In this document: positions 45,116 to 54,370 of the stretch, in pieces
Layout: each line of letters begins with the position of its first letter
Numbering within the stretch: the first letter of the stretch is position 1
Assembly: GCA_963742925.1 (NCBI GenBank)
Contig: CAVUNV010000005.1
Location: 62,001 to 126,000 of the forward strand
Length of the DNA stretch: 64,000 bases
DNA from: PALSA-612 sp963742925
GTDB lineage: Bacteria; Actinomycetota; Thermoleophilia; Gaiellales; Gaiellaceae
Direction: 5' to 3'
Translations under genes and position numbers: made by a program
Notes under the pieces: generated by a model
Told to the model about the DNA's origin: nothing
What the model saw: the letters and a program-made list of their open reading frames with translations, nothing else
Database searches by the model: none

Positions 45116-46468
45116 ATGCCGGCAGTCGAGGAGTTCGGCGTCGAGCCGATCCCGGCCGAGCTGCAGACGGTCGGCTGGCGCGAGCTCTTCGCGATCAACT
45201 TCACCTTCTTCCTGAACCCGGTCATGTACCTGCTGGGCGCGTTCGCGGTCGTGGACGGCGGCCTGCCGCTCTGGTGGGCCGTGGCGGCGATGGTGTTCGG
45301 CCAGGCGCTCGCCTACGCGGTGCTCGTGATCGTCGCCCAGCCGGGTGTGGACTACGGCCTGCCCGGCCAGGTGGCGATGCGGGCGACGCTCGGGTTCTGG
45401 GGCGCGCGCCTGCTCAGCTCGCCCTACCGCGTCATCGCCGCCACGTACTGGTTCGCCGCGCAGGCGCTGACGGGCGCGCTCGGCATCCAGGCGCTGGTCG
45501 CGGCCATGCCCGGCCACCACCACCTGCCGCTCGTCCCGACGGCGCTCTGCCTGGCCGTCTTCCACGCCACGCTGGCCGTGCTCGGCTTCGACGTGATGCG
45601 CTGGCTGCTCCGCGTCGTGCTGCCGGTCTCGCTCGGCTTCACGGCGATCCTGATCGCCCTCTTCGTCTCGACCGGCAATCCGAGCTTCGCGGTCGGCCGC
45701 GTCTTCGCCTCGCCGCATCAGCACCTGACCTGGGTCGGCTTCGCCGAGTACGTGACCGTGATGTGCGGGGCCTCGCTGACCCTGGTCGGGAACATCGCCG
45801 ACTTCTGCCGCTACACGCCGACGCGCCGCGAGATGCGGATCGGGCTCGTCGCCTCGGCGCTGACCGCCGCCCTGATGACGACGTTCGTCGGCGGCTACGC
45901 GGCGGCGGCCACCGGTGAGACGAATCCGTTCGTCGCCGTGTCGCTGCTGACGTCGAGCACCGTGCTGCTCGTCGTGCTCGCGGCCGCGATCGTCGTCCAG
46001 GGCATCGCCGCGAACATCACCAACGTCTACACGGCCGGCCTCTCGCTCGTCAACTCCGTGCCGCCGCTCGGGCGGGTGCGCGCGACCGTGATCGTCGGGA
46101 TCGCCGCGGTGACGCTGTCCGGCTTCCCCGACTTCGTGCACCACGCCCAGAACTGGGTCACGCATCTCGGCAACATCGCCGCGCCTCTGACCGGCGTCGT
46201 GCTCGCCGACTACCTCGTCCGCAAGCGCCAGCGCATCGACGTGGAGGCGCTGTTCAACCCCGATGGGCGCTATCGCTACCTGAACGGAGTCAACGTCGAG
46301 GCGGTCCTGGGCGTCGCCGGCGCCGTGGCGGTCTACTACGCGCTGCCCGACTCGTGGCTGAAGGTGGTCTGGGGCATGGGAGCCGGCGCGGCGATCTACC
46401 TCGGCCTCGTCGCGCTCGCGCGTGTGGTCGCGCCCCAGCCGGCTCCCGAGGCGCCGCCCCTACCGTGA
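45116..46468 (+). CDS. NCS1 family purine/cytosine/hydantoin permease
   Basis: This 450-residue transporter with about twelve helices matches the NCS1 (cytosine/allantoin/hydantoin) family: AINFTFFLNPVMYLLGAF, YRVIAATYWFAAQALTGALG, VGNIADFCRYTPTRREM and IVVQGIAANITNVYTAG. The N-terminal glutamate-rich stretch and the NIADFCRY loop are typical. It probably imports the cyclic nitrogen compound handled by HyuAB. The stop overlaps the GTG of the M20 hydrolase gene, joining uptake and hydrolysis. Confidence 0.9.
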   Translation: MPAVEEFGVEPIPAELQTVGWRELFAINFTFFLNPVMYLLGAFAVVDGGLPLWWAVAAMVFGQALAYAVLVIVAQPGVDYGLPGQVAMRATLGFWGARLLSSPYRVIAATYWFAAQALTGALGIQALVAAMPGHHHLPLVPTALCLAVFHATLAVLGFDVMRWLLRVVLPVSLGFTAILIALFVSTGNPSFAVGRVFASPHQHLTWVGFAEYVTVMCGASLTLVGNIADFCRYTPTRREMRIGLVASALTAALMTTFVGGYAAAATGETNPFVAVSLLTSSTVLLVVLAAAIVVQGIAANITNVYTAGLSLVNSVPPLGRVRATVIVGIAAVTLSGFPDFVHHAQNWVTHLGNIAAPLTGVVLADYLVRKRQRIDVEALFNPDGRYRYLNGVNVEAVLGVAGAVAVYYALPDSWLKVVWGMGAGAAIYLGLVALARVVAPQPAPEAPPLP

Positions 46469-47694
46469 GCGCCGGGCGAGCCCTCGAGCGTTGCGACGAG
46501 CTCGCGCGCTTCACCGAGGAGGAAGGCCGGATCACGCGCTGGTACGGCTCTCGCGCGCTCGTGCGGGCGCTGGACGCGGTCGCGGGCTGGATGGAGGAGG
46601 CGGGCCTCACGGTGCGGCGCGACGCGGTCGGCAACGTGATCGGCCGGATCGGCGACGGGCCGGGAACGTTCGTGCTCGGCTCGCACGTCGACACGGTTCG
46701 CGACGCCGGGCGTTACGACGGGCCGCTCGGCGTCCTGCTGGCGATCGAGGCTGCCGAAGCGGCCGGCGAGCTCCCGTTCGCGCTCGAGGTGGTCGCGTTC
46801 GCCGACGAGGAAGGAGGTCGCTTCCCGCTCTCGTTCCTCGGCAGCCGCGGCTGGGCGGGGCTGCTCGACGCGGGTGACGGTGCGGTGACCGATTCCGAGG
46901 GAACGACCCTGGCCGAGGCGGTGCGGGCCATGGGCGGCGATCCGGCGGCGCTCGGAACACGGTCGGCCCCGGACGACCTGCTCGGCTACCTCGAGGTGCA
47001 CATCGAGCAGGGTCAGGTGCTCCAGGACGAGGACTTGCCGGTCGGCGTCGTGACCGCGATCGCGGCCCAGAGCCGGGGGGAGGCGGTCTTCGGGGCAGGG
47101 CCGGCCACGCGGGCAACACGCCGATGCGCCTGCGCCGCGACGCGCTCGACCGGGGCGGCCGAGTTCGTGCTGGAGGTCGAGCGGCTCGCCCGGGCGACAG
47201 ATGGGCTGACCGGCACGGTCGGCCGGATCGAGAACGAGCCGAACGTCGGCAACGTCATCCCGGGCCGCGTGATCGCGTCCTACGACATCCGCCACCAGGA
47301 CGTCGGCGTTCGCGACCGCGCGCGCGACGAGCTCGAGGCATCGGCGCGCGCTGATCGCCGAGCGCCGCAGCCTGGCGCTCGAGTGGCAGCGGCGGGACGA
47401 CTTCGTCGCGGTGCCGATGTCGCCGCGGCTGCGCGCGCTGCTCGCCGAGGCAAGCGAGCAGGCGGGCGTCCCGGCGCGTCGAGCTCGGCAGCGGCGCCGG
47501 CCACGACGCCGTCACGGCCGCGCATCTGACCTCCGAGGCGGCCATGCTCTTCGTTCGCTGTCGAGGACGGGATCAGCCATCATCCCGACGAGTCGGTGCG
47601 GGACGACGATGTCGCCGTCGCGCTCGACGTCGTCGTCCGTTTTCTCGGCCTGGTCGGCGATCCGAAAGCGCGCGCCGGACGAAGTAGGGAGTGA
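46465..47694 (+). pseudogene. M20 N-carbamoyl-L-amino acid / allantoate hydrolase (five frameshifts)
   Basis: The sequence encodes a complete M20 peptidase-like hydrolase if frames are joined: FTEEEGRITRWYGSRA, the metal ligands in GSHVDTVRDAGRYDGPLG, AFADEEGGRFP, YLEVHIEQGQ, AGHAGNTPMRLRRDAL, GRIENEPNVGNVIPG, LGSGAGHDA and SHHPDESV. Slips occur near 47100, 47143, 47340, 47477 and 47556. The family cleaves N-carbamoyl amino acids or allantoate, again fitting hydantoin catabolism. No internal deletion is visible. As written it cannot give a full protein, either through decay or through sequence error. Confidence 0.78.
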
Positions 47695-48179
47695 TGCGCT
47701 TCACCGGACGCCGTCTCTACGCCGTGCTCGGCGTCGCCTGCGCGGTCGTCGCGGCGTCGGTGGCGACGGTGATCGTCCTCACGTTCAGCGGCACCTCCGC
47801 TGCGGCGCCGACCAAGGCGCAGTACTTCGCGCGGGTCGCCGCGATCTGCCGAGCGTACGGCCCGAAGCTCGACCGGATCGCGCCCGCCGACGTCGCCGAG
47901 CCCGCCAACGTGATCGAGACCATGAAACGGGCCCTGCCGCTGATCAAAGGCGAGACCGGCGCCGTGCGGGCGCTGACGCCGCCCACCGCGCTTCGGGCGA
48001 AGATCGGGGAGTGGCTCGATCTCCACGACCGCCGCATCGAGAAGCTCGAGGAGGCTCTTCGTGCCGCCGGGAAGCTCGATCTCCGGACGATGAGCGTCGC
48101 CTACGTCGATTTCATCCTCAAGGCTCCGAAGGCCGCGCAGCTCGGAGGCGAGATCGGCATTCCGAGCCCGCCCTGCTGA
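47694..48179 (+). CDS. Membrane-anchored or secreted protein, unknown function
   Basis: This 161-residue protein starts MRFTGRRLYAVLGVACAVVA (GTG 47691 is an alternative) with a long hydrophobic signal/anchor helix. A helical domain follows with YFARVAAICRAYGPKLDRIAP, ALTPPTALRAKIGEWLDLHD and ending IPSPPC. Two cysteines are retained. It is similar in layout to small envelope proteins of actinobacteria. I do not recognise a family. The ATG overlaps the TGA of the M20 gene; a long intergenic region with a good promoter follows. Confidence 0.6.
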   Translation: MRFTGRRLYAVLGVACAVVAASVATVIVLTFSGTSAAAPTKAQYFARVAAICRAYGPKLDRIAPADVAEPANVIETMKRALPLIKGETGAVRALTPPTALRAKIGEWLDLHDRRIEKLEEALRAAGKLDLRTMSVAYVDFILKAPKAAQLGGEIGIPSPPC

Positions 48180-48383
48180 CGGCGCCGGGCCGCCGCTCCC
48201 GCCCGGTTGTCTGACATTTGACTCCGGACGAGAACCGCTGTATACAACTCCCATTCCACGGTTGCGCGTCACTCGGGGAATCTGCGGTTGCGACATCGGT
48301 GATGTCCGCGACGACTTCGGTGAGCGCCCGGCAGGGAAAGACCACATCCTCGAGAGGGCGGCGGGGAGAAAGGAGTTCGGCAC
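48180..48383 (+). promoter_or_regulatory. 204-bp leader of the ABC transporter operon
   Basis: This gap has a sigma-70-type promoter at 48218-48246 and a TGTCTGACA palindrome at 48208-48216. An untranslated leader of about 130 nt follows, containing a GACATC-GGT-GATGTC hairpin near 48297-48311, then an AGAAAGGAG ribosome-binding site before ATG 48384. The hairpin could be regulatory; I recognise no riboswitch class. Confidence 0.5.
48218..48246 (+). promoter_or_regulatory. Consensus-like promoter with TGTATACA palindrome
   Basis: TTGACT (48218-48223) and TATACA (48241-48246) are separated by exactly 17 bp. The palindrome TGTATACA (48239-48246) overlaps the -10 and resembles GntR/FCD operators, so the regulator at 35277 could repress here. 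Confidence 0.6.
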
Positions 48384-49895
48384 ATGAGTGGGGAGCACGA
48401 GTACGACCCCTTCGAGTACGCGAAGGCTCTCGAGGAGGGTGAGGATCTCGGCCGGAGCGACCTGGACGAGAACTATCGGCTGTCCCGTCGCGACCTCCTC
48501 GTCAAGGGAGCGGCCGGCGCAGCTGCGGTCGGTGCAGCGGGTGCGCTCGCTGGCTCCGCTGCGGCAGGGGACGACTCCGTCGACAAGAACGGGAAGTTCA
48601 CGGGCACGCTCCGCGTCCTCTCGCTGGGCGTCGAGTTCCCGATCCCGGACATCGCGAAGCAGGCCTCGAAGGATCTCGGCTTCACGGTCAAGCCGATCCT
48701 GGCCCCCGTCGCAGACCCAGCCGCAGATCGCGATCACGTCGCCGGACACGTTCGACGTCTTCGGCGGCTACAACTACCAGTCGCTCCTGGTCTGGCCGTC
48801 CGGCGGACTGCAGCCGGTAGACACCCGCCGGATCGCGAGCTGGGCCGGCTTCTACAAGCTGTTCACGCACGGCAAGCTCAACCCGGCGTCGTCGACGTGC
48901 ACGTTCGGACAGGGGAATGCCCCGTTCCGGACGACGTTCGTCGACCCGAACGGCTCCACCGGCCTGCCTGCATACAGCAACGGGCCGGCCAGCAACAAGC
49001 AGATCATCCGCTGGATCGGGGAGGACGGAAAGCCGATCGGCGGCAAGCCGCAGCCCCGGTGGATCGTCGGACCGGCGGCGCATTTCAACGCCGACTCGAT
49101 GGGCTACAACGCCGACGTCATCAAGAAGGCCGCCGAACAAGGTCTCGTGGGCCGAGCTCCTGAACAAGAGTTGGAAGGGCCGCGTCTCGCTCCTCCGCGA
49201 CCCGGGCATCATGACCCAGGACGCGGGTAGAGCAGTCGTGGCGCTCGGACTCATGAAGATCACGGACTACGGGAACCCGACGAAGGCCGAGATCGACAAG
49301 CTCTTCAAGATCCTCACCACCTACAAGAAGGCCGGCCAGTTCCGCGCGTTCTGGTCCGCCTTCACGGACTCGGTCAACTTCATGGTCTCGAAGGAGGTCG
49401 TGATCGAGTCGATGTGGTCGCCGGCCGTCGCGCTGGTCAAGGCCGCGGGCGTGAACGTGCTCTACGCGGCCCCGCCGGAGGGCTTCCGCGGCTGGTGCAG
49501 CGCCGAGGGCATCTCGTCGAGCGTGCAAGCGACCCGGCGAAGCTCCAGGCCTGCTACGACTACATCAACTGGAACTACAACGGCTACCTCGGCGCCGTGA
49601 TCATGCGCCAGGGCTACTACATCGCCAACGGGCAGACGCTGCTGCCCTGGATCAAGTCCGCCGCGGGCAAGAAGGCCGGACGTTCACGCCCGCCGAGTAC
49701 GACTACTGGTGCGGCGGCAAGGCGGCGCCGCGCGACCTGCCGGGCATCACCGGCAAGGTCGGTGACATCAAGAAGGGCACGTCCCGCGAGGGCGGATCGT
49801 TCCAGAAGCGCATCTGCAAGTACTACTCGTGGAACTCGTTCGGCAAGGAGAACGTGTACCTCACCAAGAGGGTGAACGACTTCCTGTCGGCGTAG
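48384..49895 (+). pseudogene. Tat-exported ABC substrate-binding protein (four frameshifts)
   Basis: This is a periplasmic spermidine/putrescine-type binding protein of about 500 residues. The N-terminus has a twin-arginine motif (LSRRDLLVKG) followed by an Ala-rich helix. Homology to the intact paralogue at 55615-57027 runs end to end: FDVFGGYNYQ, PVDTRRIASW, KVSWAELLNKSWKGRVSL, AFTDSVNFMVSKEV, YAAPPEGFRGWCSAEGIS, VIMRQGYYIANGQ and KRVNDFLSA. Slips lie near 48708, 49138, 49523 and 49680. It heads the importer operon after a strong promoter. Broken as written. Confidence 0.82.
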
Positions 49896-49900
49896 GCCGC

Positions 49901-51062
49901 ATGTCGACTGAGGGGGTCTCGCAAACAGGAGGGGGCGGCAACCGCCGCCCCCTCTCCATCGAACGCGGCTCAGGGCTCGATCTCATCGGCCTGACCAAGG
50001 TCTTTCCCGGCGGCACCGTCGCCGTCGACGACGTCAACCTGCACGTCGACCACGGCGAGTACGTCGTCCTGCTCGGCCCGTCGGGCTGCGGCAAGACGAC
50101 GACGCTGCGGATGATCGGGGGCCACGAGTACCCCACCCAGGGACAGATCGTCCTCGACGGACAGTCGCTCGTCGACCTGCCGCCGCACCAGCCGCCCGAC
50201 CACCACCGTCTTCCAGCACTTCGCGCTGTTCCCGCACCGGTCGCGTGCTCGTCCAACGTCGAGTTCGGGCTCAAGATGCACGGCGTCTCGCAAGGCCGAG
50301 CGCCGCGCAGCGGGCCTTCGAGGCGCTCGACATGGTCGGGCTCACGCCGCTCGCCGACCGCAAGCCGCGCGCGCTCTCCGGCGGTCAGCAGCAGCGCGTC
50401 GCGCTCGCGCGCGTGCTCGTCACGAAGCCGAAGGCGCTGCTCCTGGACGAGCCGCTCGGCGACCTCGACCGGCTGCTGCAGCTGCGCATGCGCGTCGAGC
50501 TCCGCAACCTCCAGCGGCAGCTCGGGCTGATGTTCATCCACGTCACCCACAACCAGGAGGAAGCGCTGTCGATGGCCGACCGCATCGTGGTCATGAACGA
50601 GGCGCGCATCCAGCAGATCGCCGACCCGCTCACGATCGCGACCAGGCCGGCGACCGAGCTCGTCGCGCGGTTCATGGGCGACAACAACATCATCCGCGGG
50701 AAGGTCGCCGAGCGGCAGGGCGACCGGCTCGTCGTCGAGGACGATCAACACGTGCGCGTCAGCGTGCGGGCCCCGGAGGCGGCGCATCAGCGGTCGGCGA
50801 CGCAGGCGATGGTCGCCGTCCGCGCCGCCGCCGTCGAAGTCGGCGGAAACGGCCCGCGACGCCGAAGGCCGGCAACTCGGTGCAGTGCGAGATCGTGTTC
50901 GTCGAGTTCCTCGGCGATCTCGTCAAGCTCCATCTGCTCGCGGGCGAGCGAGCGCATGCTCGCGAAGGTGTCGGCCGAGCAGTATCCAGCGCTTCGCGGA
51001 CGGGAGGGTGACCAGATCCGGATCTCCTGGAAGGAGGAGGATGCCCAGCTCCTCGGCGCCTG
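49901..51062 (+). pseudogene. PotA-like ABC importer ATPase (about five frameshifts)
   Basis: The assembled protein is a spermidine/putrescine-class ATPase: LTKVFPGGTVAVDDVNLHVD, Walker A LLGPSGCGKTTTLRMIGG, VFQHFALFPHRS (Q-loop), SNVEFGLKMHGVS, signature LSGGQQQRVALARVL, Walker B ALLLDEPLGDLD, and a C-terminal TOBE-like tail with NSVQCEIVFVEFLGD and DQIRISWKEEDAQ. Slips lie near 50190, 50245, 50293, 50865 and 50945. It follows the binding protein by 5 bp and overlaps the permease start. All functional motifs are present across the joined frames. Confidence 0.82.
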
Positions 51063-52043
51063 AGCCTCCGGGCGAGGAGGCGACGCGGCTCGCCATCGAG
51101 GAGGTCGAGGAAGCCGAGGCGATTCTCGACCAGCACCCGCCGAAGATCGAGGGGGCGCTCGGCGAGTCCACGGGCGGCGGCAATCGGAGCGGGAGGATGG
51201 ATCACTACCGCGCTGGCCGCCCCCGGCTTCGTGTGGCTCGGCTTCTATCTGCTGGCGCCGCTCGTGGTGATCGTCCTCGTCAGCTTCTGGACGCGGAGCG
51301 ACGCAGCCGGCGGCTTCGACAAGGTCTGGACGACGGCGAACTACAGCGCGCTGTTCCACGACTCCACCTACTGGAACAACATGCTGACGACGTTCGAGAC
51401 GTCGCTGATCGCGGTCGCAGCCTGTCTCGTGCTCGGGTTCCCGGTCGCGTACTTCCTCGCGCTGAAGGTGCAGAGCCTGCGGATCCAGGTGGCGCTGTTC
51501 ATCGTCGCCCTGGCGCCGTTCTGGACGAGCTTCCTGACGCGCGCGATCGCGTGGACCTTCCCGCTGATGGGCGACCAGGGGGCGCTCAACCAGATCCTCC
51601 AGAAGATCGGGATCCTCTCGCAGCCGTACAGCGGCTTCGGGTTCTCGCTCCTCTCCGTGCGCCTGGCGATGATCCAGCTCTACATCCTGTTCATGATCAC
51701 GCCGCTCTTCTTCTCGCTGTCGCAGGTCGACCGCTCGGCGCTCGAGGCGGCGCGCGACCTCGGCGGGAACTGGTGGCGGACGTTCAAGGAGGTGATCCTG
51801 CCGCAGACGATGCCCGGCATCGTGATCGGCTCGATCTTCATCTTCGTGCTCACGATGGGCGACTACGGCACCGTCAACACCGTCGGCGGCGGGAACATCA
51901 CGTCCGTAGGCACGCTCGTCAAGTCCAAGATCGACATCCCCGACTACCCGGGCGGTGCCGCGTCGGCCGTGCTGCTCGTGATCGTTCTGATGATCGGCGT
52001 CTGGGTGATCACGCGCTTTTCGAACCTCAGGGAGGAGCTGTGA
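51042..52043 (+). CDS. PotB-like ABC importer permease (one frameshift)
   Basis: The gene starts at ATG 51042 with a 45-residue acidic cytoplasmic lead (MPSSSAPEPPGEEATRLAI) and slips near 51190 into the frame carrying the membrane part: WITTALAAPGFVWLGFYLLA, FWTSFLTRAIAWTFPLMGD, and the EAA coupling loop LEAARDLGGNWWRTFKEVILP. These are marks of the first permease of polyamine-type importers, with six helices. It overlaps the ATPase end by 21 bp and the next permease start by four bases. Confidence 0.85.
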   Translation, partial: CPAPRRLSLRARRRRGSPSRRSRKPRRFSTSTRRRSRGRSASPRAAAIGAGGWITTALAAPGFVWLGFYLLAPLVVIVLVSFWTRSDAAGGFDKVWTTANYSALFHDSTYWNNMLTTFETSLIAVAACLVLGFPVAYFLALKVQSLRIQVALFIVALAPFWTSFLTRAIAWTFPLMGDQGALNQILQKIGILSQPYSGFGFSLLSVRLAMIQLYILFMITPLFFSLSQVDRSALEAARDLGGNWWRTFKEVILPQTMPGIVIGSIFIFVLTMGDYGTVNTVGGGNITSVGTLVKSKIDIPDYPGGAASAVLLVIVLMIGVWVITRFSNLREEL

Positions 52044-53032
52044 CCGCCTCCGCGCCGGCACTGGAGCGGACCCAGGACGTGGTCGTCACCCGCAAGGTGA
52101 AGGAGCGGCGCGACTGGGCGAAGTACAGCTTGGCCGTCTACTTCGTGCTCTTCCTGCTCTTCCTCTACATCCCGATCATCCTCATGGCGATCCTGTCCTT
52201 CCAGGGAGACACGGGGCAGCTGACGTTCCCGTTCCGTGGACCGGTGTCGCTCGGCTGGTGGAAGACGCTGTTCGACTCGAACGCCATCAACACCGTCGCC
52301 GACGACGTGAGGGCCTCCGGCGAGCAGTCGCTCTGGCTCAGCCTCGTCGCCGGCGGCATCACCGCCGTGCTCGGGTTCACGCTGTCGATGGCCTTTCGGC
52401 GCCGCTGGCGCTACAAGACCGACACCGTCGCCTTCTACCTGATCATGCTGGCGCTGATGGCGCCGGCCTTCCTGGTCAGTCTCGGCAACCAGCTGCTGTG
52501 GAAGTTCATCGGCCAGACGCCGGACCTCTGGAAGACGGCGCTGGGTGCCAACGTCATCTGGGGGATTCCCTTCTCGTTCCTGGTCATGCTCGCGGTCTGG
52601 AATCGCTACGACCGGCACATCGAGGAGGCGGCGCGCGATCTCGGCGCAAACTCGGTCACGACGTTCCGAGAGGTGACGCTGCCGCTCGTCTGGACGGGCA
52701 TCTTCGGCAGCTTCCTGTTCGGGTTCACGCTGACCTGGAACGACTTCGACCGGACGATCCTGCTGCAGAACGGCTACCAGGCGCAGCCGCTGCCGATCCT
52801 GATCGGCACGTGGCCCTCGAGCCGGCCGATTCTGCCCAACCTCTACGCGCTCGGAGCAGGGACGACCGCGGTCTCGCTGACCCTGATCCTCATCGTGCTC
52901 ATCGGCATCACGCTCAGCATGCGCGTCCGCCGCGCCCCGGTCCACCGCACAGCCGAGGAATTCGGCGAGACGACCGGCCTCGGGCGGGCGGGCAGCCTCG
53001 GCGCAGGCAAGCCGGTCGACCCGAGCAAGTAG
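52040..53032 (+). CDS. PotC-like ABC importer permease
   Basis: This 330-residue intact inner-membrane permease has an N-terminal helix (YFVLFLLFLYIPIILMAILS), further helices, and the EAA loop IEEAARDLGANSVTTFREVTLP near residue 200 that docks on the ATPase. TLTWNDFDRTILLQNGYQ is typical of PotC-like proteins. It starts at GTG 52040, overlapping the previous stop. With the binding protein, ATPase and PotB-like permease it completes a four-part importer for a cationic or amide compound. Confidence 0.9.
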   Translation: MTASAPALERTQDVVVTRKVKERRDWAKYSLAVYFVLFLLFLYIPIILMAILSFQGDTGQLTFPFRGPVSLGWWKTLFDSNAINTVADDVRASGEQSLWLSLVAGGITAVLGFTLSMAFRRRWRYKTDTVAFYLIMLALMAPAFLVSLGNQLLWKFIGQTPDLWKTALGANVIWGIPFSFLVMLAVWNRYDRHIEEAARDLGANSVTTFREVTLPLVWTGIFGSFLFGFTLTWNDFDRTILLQNGYQAQPLPILIGTWPSSRPILPNLYALGAGTTAVSLTLILIVLIGITLSMRVRRAPVHRTAEEFGETTGLGRAGSLGAGKPVDPSK

Positions 53033-53036
53033 CGCC

Positions 53037-53414
53037 TTGCGGGCCGAAGACGGGTCGGGCGGCGAGCTCGAGGAGGACTGGCGGCCGCCGGAGGCGCGTG
53101 TGCGCGCGGCGCTCTGGGAGGCGGAAGGGCACCTCGAACGCCGCGAGTACGTTGCGGCCGCGCGTGCGCTCGAGCGCGTGCTCGACGTCGGAGGGGAGCT
53201 CGTCCGAGCTTTGCATCACCTTGCCGCAGCCGGCTACAAGGCTCAGGAGGGACACGACGACCGGGCGCGGCGCCAGCTGGCGCACGCACGGCGGCGCCTC
53301 GCCCCGTTTCTCCCGGAGGCCGAGGAAGTCGACCTGGCGGCGCTGGTCGCGACAGTCGAGGCCGACGTCGCGAAGCGCAACCGGCTCACGCAGCCGCGCG
53401 CGAAGTCCGAGTGA
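53037..53414 (+). CDS. Small helical DUF309-like protein
   Basis: This 125-residue soluble protein starts at TTG 53037, 4 bp after the permease. The helix pattern ARVRAALWEAEGHLERREYV, VRALHHLAAAGYKAQ and DDRARRQLAHARRRLAPFLP resembles DUF309, a helical family of unknown biochemical role, although the usual HExLE motif reads EAEGHLE here. Its TGA lies within a 32-bp perfect palindrome, probably a terminator. It is last in the importer operon. Confidence 0.55.
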   Translation: MRAEDGSGGELEEDWRPPEARVRAALWEAEGHLERREYVAAARALERVLDVGGELVRALHHLAAAGYKAQEGHDDRARRQLAHARRRLAPFLPEAEEVDLAALVATVEADVAKRNRLTQPRAKSE

Positions 53415-53438
53415 CTGTCCCATGGGACAGTCACTCGG
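53407..53438. terminator. 32-bp perfect palindrome between convergent genes
   Basis: A 16-bp arm starting CCGAGTGACTGTCCCA is followed without spacer by its exact complement, centred on CCATGG. It contains the stop of the DUF309-like gene and lies 23 bp before the end of the convergent deacetylase gene. It may act as a two-way terminator or be a REP-like element. Confidence 0.65.
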
Positions 53439-53460
53439 GACACGGCTCGAAGGGTCAGCG

Positions 53461-54336
53461 CTAGCGAGGGAAGCGGTTCCTGAAGTCGTCCGCGATCTCG
53501 TCGAAGGTCAGCCACCGGATGCCGTCGTGTGAGTTGATGTGCTCGATGATCCGCTCGTGCATGAGCAGCACCTGCGGGTGGCCGCTCACGTCGGGGTGGA
53601 TCGTCAGCGTGAAGACGGCATAGTCCATCTCGCGGTAGACCCAGTCGAACTGGTCCATCCAGATCTGCTCGAGGTCGCGCGGGTTGACGAAGCCGTGGCT
53701 GTTCGGGGCGGCCTTGATGAACATCATCGGGGGGAGGTCGTCGATGTACCAGCTGGCCGGGATCTCGATCAGGTCGGTCTCCTGGCCGCGCTGGAGCGGC
53801 ACCATCCACTCCTCGGCCGCCTTCGAATAGTCGATCTTCGTCCAGGTGTCCCCGACCCGGACGTAGTAGGGCGTGAAGTCGTTGTGCATCAGGCTGTGGT
53901 CGTACTTGATGCCGTGCTTGAGCAGCAGCTCGTTGGACACCGCGGAGAACTCCCACCACGGCGCCACGTAGCCCGTCGGCCGGCGGCCGGCGACCTTCTC
54001 GATCAGGTCGATGCACCTGAGCATCACCGCCTCTTCCTGCTCCGGCGTCATCGAGATCGGGTTCTCGTGCGAGTAGCCGTGCATGCCGACCTCGTGACCC
54101 GCGTCGACGACCATCTTCGTCTGCTCCGGGAAGGTCTCGATCGAGTGCCCGGGGATGAACCATGTCGTTCGCAGGCCGTAGCGCTCGAACAGCTTCAGCA
54201 GGCGCGGTGTGCCGACCTCGCCGGCGAACAGGCCCCGCGAGATGTCGTCCGGGGAGTTCTCGCCGCCGTAGGAACCGAGCCAACCCGCCACCGCGTCGAC
54301 GTCGACGCCGTACGCGCAGAGGATCTCCTTCGCCAT
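53461..54336 (-). CDS. Polysaccharide deacetylase-fold amidohydrolase (cyclic imidase/PuuE-like)
   Basis: This 291-residue NodB-fold protein has the first metal motif in CAYGVDVDAVAGWLG, TWFIPGHSIETFPEQ, the His motif in HEVGMHGYSHENPISMTP, and YVAPWWEFSAVSNELLLKHG. This subgroup includes cyclic imide hydrolases and PuuE-type allantoinases as well as HpPgdA-like proteins, rather than classical chitin deacetylases. No signal peptide is present, so a cytoplasmic imide or allantoin-like substrate fits the surrounding genes. A GGAGG site precedes ATG 54336. It diverges from the small CobW-partner gene. Confidence 0.8.
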   Translation of the reverse strand: MAKEILCAYGVDVDAVAGWLGSYGGENSPDDISRGLFAGEVGTPRLLKLFERYGLRTTWFIPGHSIETFPEQTKMVVDAGHEVGMHGYSHENPISMTPEQEEAVMLRCIDLIEKVAGRRPTGYVAPWWEFSAVSNELLLKHGIKYDHSLMHNDFTPYYVRVGDTWTKIDYSKAAEEWMVPLQRGQETDLIEIPASWYIDDLPPMMFIKAAPNSHGFVNPRDLEQIWMDQFDWVYREMDYAVFTLTIHPDVSGHPQVLLMHERIIEHINSHDGIRWLTFDEIADDFRNRFPR

Positions 54337-54370
54337 CGTTGACCTCCAATTCGCTGGTACAACGACTCTA

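Noticed and set aside
47095..50960. Programmed ribosomal frameshifting
   Set aside because: Too many shifts occur in one operon, at varied sequences without slippery heptamers, and the intact paralogue needs none.
53461..54336. Secreted peptidoglycan or chitin deacetylase
   Set aside because: No signal peptide or anchor is visible, and the GVDVDA and HGYSHENP motifs place it closer to cyclic imidase/PuuE-type enzymes, although this rests on motif memory rather than a search.
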